Of a stretch of 53,371 nt of DNA, positions 46,378 through 53,371 are shown piece after piece (position 1 is the stretch's first letter; every line of letters starts with the position of its first letter). The notes under the pieces are model-generated. The model saw nothing but the letters and a program-made list of their open reading frames with translations, had not been told where the DNA came from and did no database searches. This DNA is from Sphingobium sp. 66-54 (GTDB lineage Bacteria > Pseudomonadota > Alphaproteobacteria > Sphingomonadales > Sphingomonadaceae). The position numbers and the translations under genes were made by a program. The stretch is taken from contig MKWI01000024.1 in the NCBI GenBank assembly GCA_001899715.1, forward strand, positions 190,915 through 244,285, in the 5' to 3' direction.

Positions 46378-47540
46378 TCGCCCCGCGCACCGTCACTATC
46401 TTCGGCGCGACCGGGTCGGTCGGCCGCTCGACACTGGACCTGATCGGGTGCGACCCCGATGCCTATGAGGTGCTGGCCCTCACCGCCTGCCACGATGTGG
46501 ATGGGCTTGCCGCCGCCGCTGTCGCTCACCGCGCTCAGCGTGCCGTCATCGCCGACGAAAGTCGCTACGGTGCGCTCAAGCAGATACTTGCCGGCACGGG
46601 GGTCGAGGCAGCAGCAGGCGCGCTGGCGCTCACCGAAGCGGCGGAGATGGGGGCGGACTGGACCATGGCCGCCATCGTCGGCAATGCCGGCCTCGCGCCG
46701 ACGCTGGCGGCGGTGCGGCGGGGACGCACTGTGGCGCTCGCCAACAAGGAAGCACTGGTCTCGGCCGGTGGACTGATGATGGCAGCGGTCGCGGAAAGTG
46801 GTGCCACACTGCTGCCGGTGGATAGCGAGCATAACGCGATCTTTCAGTGCCTTGCTAGCGGTAGCTTGGATGCGGTGGCAAGAATTACCCTTACCGCCAG
46901 CGGTGGTCCCTTCCGCACCTTCACGCGCGAGGCGATGCGATCGGTGACGCCGGCGCAAGCGCTCAAGCATCCCAACTGGTCGATGGGCCGCAAGATCAGC
47001 ATCGACAGCGCGACGATGATGAACAAGGGGCTGGAACTGATCGAGGCGTGGCACCTGTTCCCGGTCGGGTTGGAGCGTCTGGCGATCCTCGTTCACCCGC
47101 AGTCGGTCGTCCATTCCATGGTGGAATTTCACGACCGCTCGACCATCGCCCAGCTCGGCTGCCCGGACATGCGGGTGCCGATCGCCAGCACGCTTGCCTG
47201 GCCGGCGCGGATGGAGACGCCCTGCCGGCCGCTCGATCTGGTGGCGGTCGGCCGGCTGGATTTCGAGGCGCCGGACGAGCAGCGCTTCCCCGTGCTGCGG
47301 CTGGCGCGCGGAGCGCTGGAGGCGGGCGGTAGCGCCCCGGCGGTACTCAACGCCGCCAATGAAGTGGCGGTAATGGCCTTTCTCGATGAACGGATCGGCT
47401 TTCTGGATATTGGCCGGATCGTGGAGGACGTGCTAGCGCGGTCCAATCTGGCACCGGCGGCGAGCATTGCCGACATCCAGGCCATCGACCTGTCGGCGCG
47501 CCGGCTCGCGGAGCGTCTGGCTGCGGAGTTGATCAGTTGA
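46371..47540 (+). CDS. dxr: 1-deoxy-D-xylulose 5-phosphate reductoisomerase
   Basis: DXR, 389 residues, commits carbon to the MEP isoprenoid pathway and uses NADPH. The Rossmann motif is TIFGATGSVGRSTLDLI; substrate and metal residues lie in LPVDSEHNAIFQCL and TASGGPFRTF, followed by HPNWSMGRKISIDSATMMNK. It feeds the prenyl synthases seen at 1630 and 44924. Its start overlaps cdsA and its stop overlaps the TTG start of rseP, so the whole stretch is translationally coupled. Confidence 0.96.
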   Translation: MVIAPRTVTIFGATGSVGRSTLDLIGCDPDAYEVLALTACHDVDGLAAAAVAHRAQRAVIADESRYGALKQILAGTGVEAAAGALALTEAAEMGADWTMAAIVGNAGLAPTLAAVRRGRTVALANKEALVSAGGLMMAAVAESGATLLPVDSEHNAIFQCLASGSLDAVARITLTASGGPFRTFTREAMRSVTPAQALKHPNWSMGRKISIDSATMMNKGLELIEAWHLFPVGLERLAILVHPQSVVHSMVEFHDRSTIAQLGCPDMRVPIASTLAWPARMETPCRPLDLVAVGRLDFEAPDEQRFPVLRLARGALEAGGSAPAVLNAANEVAVMAFLDERIGFLDIGRIVEDVLARSNLAPAASIADIQAIDLSARRLAERLAAELIS

Positions 47541-48670
47541 CGGACAATCCCGGCTTCTTCCTCACCGTCATCGCCTTCCTGCTCGTCATCGGGCCGCTCG
47601 TTTTCGTTCACGAACTGGGGCATTATCTAGTTGGCCGCTGGTTCGGTGTGCATGCCGAAACCTTCTCCATCGGCTTCGGGCCGGAGATTACCGCCTGGCA
47701 TGACCGACGCGGCACACGTTGGCGGCTCGCGGCATTGCCGCTCGGCGGCTATGTCAAGTTCGCGGGCGACATGAACGCAGCGAGCCAGACCGATTCCGCC
47801 TGGCTGGAACTGAGCGCGCAGGAGCGTAATCGCTGCTTCCCCGCCAAGCCGCTCTACCAGCGCGCGCTGATCGTCGCGGCCGGGCCGCTCGTCAACCTGC
47901 TGTTCGCGGCGCTGATCCTTGCCGGCTTCGCCACCATTTATGGCGAGAACGTGACGCCGCCGCGCATCGCTGAGGTGGTGCAGGGCTCGGCTGCGGCCAA
48001 GGCCGGCCTCAAGGTAGGCGACACGGTTCGCGCGGTGGACGGGCAAGCGGTCGAGGCGTTTCCGGACCTGCGCCGCATCGTCGTCGGCCGGCCCGGCGAG
48101 ACGGTGGATGTCGAGGTCGTGCGCGGCGGCGCGCCGCTCGTCCTGCCGCTGGAGATCGGCACGCAGGTGGAGCGCGACCGCTTTGGTAACGAGTTTCGCT
48201 ACGGCGCGCTCGGCGTGCGCAGCGTGGAACCGGTCGTGCGGCCGGTCTCGCTCATCGAGGCGCCGGTGGTTGGCATGCGACGCACAGGTGAGCTGATCCA
48301 GATGATGGCGGAAGGGTTGGTGCAGATCGTCACCGGGCGCCGGCCGCTCTCGGAGCTTGGCGGCCCGCTCAAGATCGCGCAAATTTCCGGCGAACAGGCG
48401 GTGTTGGGGCCGGAAGCGCTCATCTCACTCATCGCATTGGTGTCGATTAACTTGGGGTTCATCAACCTGTTGCCAATTCCCATGCTCGACGGGGGTCATT
48501 TATTCTTCTACGGAATCGAAGCTATCCAGCGCAGACCGGTCAGCCCCCGTCTCCAGGAAATTGCCTATCGCTCGGGCCTCGCCCTGTTGCTGGGTATGAT
48601 GCTTCTGGTGACGTTGAACGATCTGGCGTCATTCGGGCTCTGGCGGGGCTTGTCCCGCTTGATCGGCTGA
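47537..48670 (+). CDS. rseP: Site-2 metalloprotease RseP family
   Basis: A 377-residue intramembrane zinc protease. The HExxH motif is His25-Glu26-His29 in VFVHELGHYLVGRWFGV, one PDZ domain lies at about residues 125-200, and the third zinc ligand is in LPIPMLDGGHLFFYG. It has four membrane spans. RseP homologues cut anti-sigma factors and remnant signal peptides. The start is TTG at 47537 (inside the dxr stop) with GGAG eight bases before. It sits directly before bamA, as in many proteobacteria. Confidence 0.93.
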   Translation: MTDNPGFFLTVIAFLLVIGPLVFVHELGHYLVGRWFGVHAETFSIGFGPEITAWHDRRGTRWRLAALPLGGYVKFAGDMNAASQTDSAWLELSAQERNRCFPAKPLYQRALIVAAGPLVNLLFAALILAGFATIYGENVTPPRIAEVVQGSAAAKAGLKVGDTVRAVDGQAVEAFPDLRRIVVGRPGETVDVEVVRGGAPLVLPLEIGTQVERDRFGNEFRYGALGVRSVEPVVRPVSLIEAPVVGMRRTGELIQMMAEGLVQIVTGRRPLSELGGPLKIAQISGEQAVLGPEALISLIALVSINLGFINLLPIPMLDGGHLFFYGIEAIQRRPVSPRLQEIAYRSGLALLLGMMLLVTLNDLASFGLWRGLSRLIG

Positions 48671-48746
48671 TGCGGTTGGGGCAGGGGAGCAGCGCGCGTG
48701 CCTGGCTCGGGGCGCGAAGGTCCAGGATTAGGCGAGGAAGCACAGT

Positions 48747-51437
48747 TTGACGCAGACAGAACGGACATTGACCAAGGGCCGCCTCGCGCCCTTCCTGCTG
48801 TCCGGCACCATCCTGGCCGGCCTGTGCGCCACCCCGGCATTTGCGCAGGCGGAGCCCGCTGCGCCGACACTGCCGGCCGCGCCTGCTGCCGCGCCGGTGA
48901 ACCCGACGGGCACGATCCGCAATATTACGGTCGAGGGTGCGCAGCGGCTGGAGCCGGACACCGTCCTCTCCTACACCAAGCTGCGCGTGGGTGGCAGCTA
49001 TACACGCGAAACGCTCGACCAGGCGCTTCGCGAGCTTTACGCGAGCGAGCTGTTCGCGGACGTGCAGATCCGTGATGAGTCCGGCGCGTTGACCATCCAG
49101 GTCACGGAAAATCCCGTCATCAACCGCATCGTGCTGGAGGGCAACAAACGCCTCAAGGACGACAAGATCCTGCCCGAGATCAAGATGGCGCCCCGGCAGA
49201 TCTACACGCGCTCAAAGGTGCGTGCCGATGTCGCGCGTATCATCGAGCTGTATCGCCGGCAGGGCCGCTTCGCCGCCGTGGTCGATCCCAAGCTGGTCAA
49301 GCTGGATCAGAACCGCGTCGATATCGTCTATGAGATTTCGGAAGGACCCAAGTCCAAGGTCCGTCAGATCAACATCATCGGCAATGACAAGTTCAACGAT
49401 GGCAAGCTGCGTGGCGAAATGGCGACCAAGCAGTCGCGCTGGTTCCGCCTGTTCTCGTCCGGCACTACCTATGACCCGGACCGCATGGCCTATGACCAGC
49501 AGAAGCTGCGTCAGTTCTACCTGACCCAAGGTTATGCCGATTTCCGGGTGGTATCGGCGGTAGCGGAGCTGACCTCCAACAAGCAGGACTTCATCATCAC
49601 CTATGTGGTGGAGGAAGGCGACCGCTATAAATTCGGCCCGGTTGATGTGAAGAGCGATATTCGCGACTTGTCGTCCGAGGGCCTGACCCGCTCGCTGCGC
49701 ATGCACGAGAGCGATTGGTATAATGCCAAGCTGGTCGAGGATACGGTCGAGCAGCTCAATCAGACCGCCGGTCTGTTCGGCTATGCCTTCGCGGACGTGT
49801 CGCCGGATTTCCAGCCGAACAAAGAAGCGCGCACCATGTCGATCACCTTCCGGATCGCCAATGCACCGCGCGTTTATGTCGAGCGGATCGACGTCAACGG
49901 CAATACGCTGACGCAGGACAAGGTCGTCCGTCGCGAGTTCCGCCTGCATGAGGGCGATGCGTTTAATACCTTCTCGGTGCGCCGCTCGCAGGACCGCATC
50001 AACTCGCTCGGCTTTTTCCAGGAGAAGCTGGAGGTGGAGCAGAAGCCCGGCTCCGCGCCGGACCGCATTGTGCTGGAGACCAACGTCGAGGAGAAATCGA
50101 CCGGCGAGCTTCAGCTTTCGGCCGGTTTCTCCAGCCTCGAGCGTTTCATCCTCTCGGCCTCGGTCACGCAGCGCAACTTCCGCGGCATGGGGCAGGAGTT
50201 GCGCACCTCGGTCAATTATTCGAGCTACTCCAAGTCAGTGAACGTAGGTTTCACTGAGCCTTATCTGTTCGACAAGAACATCGCGCTCGCCGGTGATATC
50301 TTCCGGCAGGATCTGAACGCCTTCAATTACAATTTCGACAATTCGCGCAACACTACCTACAGTCAGGTGCGCACCGGCTTCCAGTTGCGCGCGGGCGTCC
50401 CGATCACCGAATATCTCTCGGTGCAGCTCCGCTACGGCCTCTCCTTCGATAATGTCACGCTCGATCGCTTCACTTATTTCAGCGATCGTCTGACGCCGGG
50501 CGTCGCTTCGTGCGATCCGTTGCTGGCTGGCCAATATTTGTGCGACGCGCTCGGCAAGCGCACCACCTCGACCATCGGCTATTCTCTGATCTACGACGCG
50601 CGCGACAACCGCATCCGCCCTACGCGCGGGCACAGCCTCATCTTTCAGCAGGATTTCGCCGGTCTGGGCGGCAACGTCCAATATCTGCGCAACCGGCTGT
50701 CGGCGGACAAATACTGGTCGTTGGGTGGGGGCTTCGTCTTCTCGCTCAAGGGCGAGGGAGGATACATCAAGTCGTTCGAGAAGGCGCCGAGCGCGAGCAG
50801 CGATCCGGTGCGCCTCGTCGATCGCTTCTTCCTCGGCGAACCGCAGATGCGCGGTTTCGATATTCGTGGTATCGGCCCGCGCATCGTCCGCAAGCCTTAT
50901 ATTTATGACGAGGACGGCAACCCGATCGGTTTCAACGAGGATCGCTCGAACTGGGCGGACGATTCGCTCGGCGGTCGTGCTTATTATCTCGGCCATGCCG
51001 AGCTGGAGATTCCGCTCGGCTCGGGCGCGCGCGACCTTGGCCTGCGGCCGTCCATCTTCATGGACGTCGGCGCGGTGTTCGGCGTCAAGCGACCGACCTA
51101 CGCCAATGGCGGGCTGATCGACCTGCCCGGCACCCAGACCCTGCCCATTCGCAATGCCGATGGTTCGCTCCAGTGTCAGAACACCACCGACGGCACGCTG
51201 ACCCCGATCGCGGACGGCGCGTCTTGCCCCACAGGCACTGCGCTTTTCGGACCGTCGGTCGGCGGGTTCAAGGAGTTCTTCCTCGGGGATTCGCCCAAGC
51301 CGCGCATTTCGGTGGGCTTCGGCGTCAACTGGAATTCGCCTTTCGGTCCGTTCCGGATCGACATCGCCAAGACACTGCTCAAGGTGGAGGGTGATGACAC
51401 CAAAGTCGTGACGTTCAACATAGGGACACAATTCTGA
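48747..51437 (+). CDS. bamA: Outer-membrane assembly factor BamA
   Basis: An 896-residue Omp85 protein inserting beta-barrel proteins in the outer membrane. A signal peptide (about residues 1-34, with FLLSGTILAGLCATPAFAQ) is followed by five POTRA repeats (about 55-475), the first starting IRNITVEGAQRLEPDTVLSY, and a 16-strand barrel ending in the aromatic terminal sequence NIGTQF. The barrel contains the conserved RGF motif (QMRGFDIRGIGPR). TTG at 48747 with GAGGAAG upstream is the start; no better ATG gives a full signal peptide. skp is coupled at its 3' end. Confidence 0.95.
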   Translation: MTQTERTLTKGRLAPFLLSGTILAGLCATPAFAQAEPAAPTLPAAPAAAPVNPTGTIRNITVEGAQRLEPDTVLSYTKLRVGGSYTRETLDQALRELYASELFADVQIRDESGALTIQVTENPVINRIVLEGNKRLKDDKILPEIKMAPRQIYTRSKVRADVARIIELYRRQGRFAAVVDPKLVKLDQNRVDIVYEISEGPKSKVRQINIIGNDKFNDGKLRGEMATKQSRWFRLFSSGTTYDPDRMAYDQQKLRQFYLTQGYADFRVVSAVAELTSNKQDFIITYVVEEGDRYKFGPVDVKSDIRDLSSEGLTRSLRMHESDWYNAKLVEDTVEQLNQTAGLFGYAFADVSPDFQPNKEARTMSITFRIANAPRVYVERIDVNGNTLTQDKVVRREFRLHEGDAFNTFSVRRSQDRINSLGFFQEKLEVEQKPGSAPDRIVLETNVEEKSTGELQLSAGFSSLERFILSASVTQRNFRGMGQELRTSVNYSSYSKSVNVGFTEPYLFDKNIALAGDIFRQDLNAFNYNFDNSRNTTYSQVRTGFQLRAGVPITEYLSVQLRYGLSFDNVTLDRFTYFSDRLTPGVASCDPLLAGQYLCDALGKRTTSTIGYSLIYDARDNRIRPTRGHSLIFQQDFAGLGGNVQYLRNRLSADKYWSLGGGFVFSLKGEGGYIKSFEKAPSASSDPVRLVDRFFLGEPQMRGFDIRGIGPRIVRKPYIYDEDGNPIGFNEDRSNWADDSLGGRAYYLGHAELEIPLGSGARDLGLRPSIFMDVGAVFGVKRPTYANGGLIDLPGTQTLPIRNADGSLQCQNTTDGTLTPIADGASCPTGTALFGPSVGGFKEFFLGDSPKPRISVGFGVNWNSPFGPFRIDIAKTLLKVEGDDTKVVTFNIGTQF

Positions 51438-52135
51438 TGCGCATTTCCATTCTCTCCGCCGTTGCGCTCGCATCGGCCTCGGCTGTCGCGTTTGCGGCCG
51501 CCGTTCCCGCGACGGCGCAGGTCAAGCAGGCGATTGCCGTGGTCAACGTCGATCAGGCGGTCGGCCAGTCGGCTGCCGCCACGACCGCGAGCCAGCAGAT
51601 GCAGACCACCTACAAGGCCAATATCGATCAGATCACGGCGCGTCAGACCGCGCTGCAAACCGAGCTGAAGCAGAAGCAGGACGCGCTCCAGGCCGCCGTC
51701 ACTGCGGCAGGAAACACGCCGTCGGCCGCACAGCAGACTCAGCTCCAGACGCAATATGCCGATCTCCAGAAGCGCGCGCAGGAGGCGCAGGCCGAGCTTC
51801 AGCAACTCGAACAGCCAGTGGCGTTAGCTCGCGCTTATGTACTGGAGCAGATTGGCGCCAAGCTGGACGACGCGCTGCGTAACGTCATGACCAAGAACAA
51901 GATTGACCTGCTGCTCAAGGCTGGTGCTGCCGAGGCGTTCCAGCCGAGCGCGGACGTGACCAACTTGCTTGTGCAAGAACTGAACGCGCTGGTGCCCTCG
52001 GTCAGCATCACGCCGCCGCAGGGCTGGCGTCCGGGTGGTCAGCAGCAGCAGGGGGCCGCGCCGGCTGCCGCCGTGCCTGCGCCGGCGGCTCCCGCCGCGA
52101 CGACGCCGGCTCGCCCGCGTCCGCAGGGCCGCTAA
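51437..52135 (+). CDS. skp: OmpH/Skp-family periplasmic chaperone
   Basis: A 232-residue periplasmic protein of the OmpH family that holds unfolded outer-membrane proteins for BamA. The N-terminus has a signal peptide ([20 protein letters not shown] then AAVPATAQ). The core (about 55-145) is Gln/Ala-rich coiled-coil ([38 protein letters not shown]) with the typical FxV-type start [11 protein letters not shown] long Pro/Ala/Gln tail follows, richer than in E. coli Skp. Its ATG overlaps the bamA stop by one base. Confidence 0.88.
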   Translation: MRISILSAVALASASAVAFAAAVPATAQVKQAIAVVNVDQAVGQSAAATTASQQMQTTYKANIDQITARQTALQTELKQKQDALQAAVTAAGNTPSAAQQTQLQTQYADLQKRAQEAQAELQQLEQPVALARAYVLEQIGAKLDDALRNVMTKNKIDLLLKAGAAEAFQPSADVTNLLVQELNALVPSVSITPPQGWRPGGQQQQGAAPAAAVPAPAAPAATTPARPRPQGR

Positions 52136-52140
52136 TCGGC

Positions 52141-52623
52141 ATGAGCGCCCAGCAGGGGGAGGGGGCTGAACCGACCGGCCCCCTCGATATCCGTCGGATC
52201 ATGGCGGCACTGCCGCACCGCTATCCATTCCTGCTCGTCGACCGCGTGGTGTCGATGGTCCCCCGGACCTCGATCCATGCGGTGAAGGCCGTGTCGATGA
52301 ACGAACCGTTCTTCCAGGGGCATTTCCCCGGCCGGCCGATCATGCCGGGCGTGCTCATCATTGAAGCGCTGGCGCAGGCGGCGGGCATCTTGGCGGTCGA
52401 ATCCCTCGGCCTCGCGGGCAGCGGTAAGCTGGTCTATTTCATGGGCATCGAGGGCGCAAAGTTCCGCGCTCCGGTCGAGCCGGGCTGCCTGCTTGATCTG
52501 CACGTCGAGTTTACCCAGTTGCGCGGATCGGTCTGCAAGTTCACGGGCAAGGCCAGCATTGAGGGCAAGCTCTGCACCGACACACAGTGCGTCGCGATGA
52601 TCGCCGAGCCGCCGAAAGATTGA
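52141..52623 (+). CDS. fabZ: 3-hydroxyacyl-ACP dehydratase FabZ
   Basis: A 160-residue hot-dog-fold enzyme dehydrating 3-hydroxyacyl-ACP in fatty-acid elongation. Active-site His61 and Glu75 are in [20 protein letters not shown], and [17 protein letters not shown] precedes them. It starts five bases after skp. In LPS-making relatives lpxD lies between skp and fabZ and lpxA follows; neither is present here, fabZ being followed by a 333-base gap and rpmE. Confidence 0.95.
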   Translation: MSAQQGEGAEPTGPLDIRRIMAALPHRYPFLLVDRVVSMVPRTSIHAVKAVSMNEPFFQGHFPGRPIMPGVLIIEALAQAAGILAVESLGLAGSGKLVYFMGIEGAKFRAPVEPGCLLDLHVEFTQLRGSVCKFTGKASIEGKLCTDTQCVAMIAEPPKD

Positions 52624-52956
52624 GTTGCGCCCGCCTCGTGCGCCGCCGCGCCGGAGCGGGTAAAAGGTCCCGGTAGGCAGCATGGCAATGTCGCAACGTT
52701 GTGCGGCTCCTCCAGCCCGTCCGTGCAGAAGCTTCGTTATAATGCAACGCCGTATTGACGATGCCTTCTCTTTCCCATTCGTGTTGGGAGACGCCAGACA
52801 CCCGGCTCGCCGTCGGTGCCGCCTAGCCTGACCAATGATGCTCGCTTCCCGGAAAATCCTGGCCCCCTTGCCTTTACACCCGCTGCGCGCTAAGGGCCGC
52901 GCTTCCCTGACACTCCCCGGCTGGTCGGAAACCAGCCACTTATGGAGCATTGAGAC
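52624..52956. other. 333-base non-coding region before rpmE
   Basis: No gene is visible. It contains a TATAAT hexamer at 52738-52743 but without a matching -35, so promoter assignment is weak. No family 1 or family 2 repeat was seen. lpxA would be expected here in LPS-bearing relatives but is absent. Confidence 0.5.
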
Positions 52957-53187
52957 ATGAAAAAAGAAGGCCATCCCGATTACCACTTCATCACCGTCCA
53001 GATGACCGACGGCAGCAGCTTCCGCACCCGCTCGACCTGGGGCAAGGAAGGCGATACGCTTACGCTCGATATCGACCCGACCTCACATCCGGCCTGGACT
53101 GGCGGCAACCAGCGCTTGCTCGACACAGGCGGTCAGGTGGCGCGCTTCAACAAGCGCTTCGGTGGCCTTACCCTCAAGAAGGGCTGA
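52957..53187 (+). CDS. rpmE: 50S ribosomal protein L31, zinc-free form
   Basis: bL31, 76 residues. It reads [20 protein letters not shown] and later [20 protein letters not shown] then RFNKRFGG, the usual L31 end. The four zinc-binding cysteines of the C-plus form are absent, so it is the C-minus type that needs no zinc. The length and the RFNKRFG motif are diagnostic. It is followed by a strong intrinsic terminator and is probably a single-gene unit. Confidence 0.93.
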   Translation: MKKEGHPDYHFITVQMTDGSSFRTRSTWGKEGDTLTLDIDPTSHPAWTGGNQRLLDTGGQVARFNKRFGGLTLKKG

Positions 53188-53229
53188 GCAAATGCGGGCG
53201 GCCAACGTCGCCTCCACAATCACATGACA

Positions 53230-53265
53230 AGAAGGGCCCGGCCACTGTCCGCGGCCCTTTTTTCT
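53230..53265 (+). terminator. Intrinsic terminator of rpmE
   Basis: AAGGGCC (53232-53238) pairs with GGCCCTT (53253-53259), the loop includes a further CGG/CCG pair, and TTTTTTCTT follows from 53258. It is the best terminator in the window. Confidence 0.88.
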
Positions 53266-53371
53266 TGCCTGCTTCCATAGAAGAAAAAAGGCAGATGGGG
53301 CCTAGGCTCTATACTCGATAAGGTTGCGCGCAAGCGGTGACATTGATTCAAGGCTCCTGCGTTGAGCGGGA

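Noticed and set aside
52738..52743. TATAAT as a promoter -10 for rpmE
   Set aside because: No -35 hexamer at 16-18 bases; one perfect hexamer in 333 bases is weak evidence.

Overview
The window is GC-rich chromosomal DNA from an alphaproteobacterium, most likely a sphingomonad (order Sphingomonadales). The gene order points there: purN/purM - DUF2066 - hdaA - ppk1 - ppx - rnd - aspS; lytic transglycosylase - dapA - smpB - DUF2062 - cckA - recA - alaS - icd; psd - pssA - rpsB - tsf - pyrH - frr - uppS - cdsA - dxr - rseP - bamA - skp - fabZ. Further support comes from a CckA kinase, an NDUFS4-like complex I accessory subunit, a eukaryote-type NADP isocitrate dehydrogenase, LexA boxes of the alphaproteobacterial GTTC-N7-GTTC form, and no lpxD between bamA and fabZ, as expected for bacteria that carry glycosphingolipids in place of LPS. 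All functions are inferred from motifs and remembered families; no search was run.

Layout. 0-8.1 kb: 3' part of ndk with a clear terminator, a chorismate mutase/FkbM methyltransferase pair, a polyprenyl diphosphate synthase, a glutathione S-transferase/PEP-mutase-like operon, the HrpB helicase, a Gdx/SugE-type SMR exporter and the NDUFS4-like protein. 8.4-18.8 kb: purM and purN on the minus strand (PurN carries a C-terminal MmcQ/YjbR domain), two small DUF proteins, a DUF2066 protein coupled to the replication regulator HdaA, then polyphosphate kinase 1 and an Ppx/GppA phosphatase, with RNase D and an I78 inhibitor-like lipoprotein on the opposite strand. 18.9-26 kb: aspS, a PPK2 kinase, a GNAT, a cupin, and a minus-strand run of lytic transglycosylase, a small membrane protein and GreB. 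26-35 kb: dapA, smpB, DUF2062, cckA, recA (LexA box), alaS. 35-39 kb: a cupin, a CPA2 antiporter and icd. 39-53 kb: phospholipid synthesis (psd, pssA), translation factors, undecaprenyl and isoprenoid synthesis, outer-membrane assembly and fatty-acid synthesis, ending with rpmE and a strong terminator.

No rRNA, tRNA, CRISPR array, prophage or complete insertion sequence was found. The window is essentially core genome, and the unusual material lies between genes. There are 12 copies of a short palindrome (three as inverted pairs, REPIN-like) and several copies of a second short repeat. A second perfect LexA box faces an uncharacterised 74-residue membrane protein between pssA and rpsB. An insertion-like 365-bp segment splits psd from pssA. 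There is a structured leader upstream of rpsB and an orphan terminator-like hairpin upstream of alaS.
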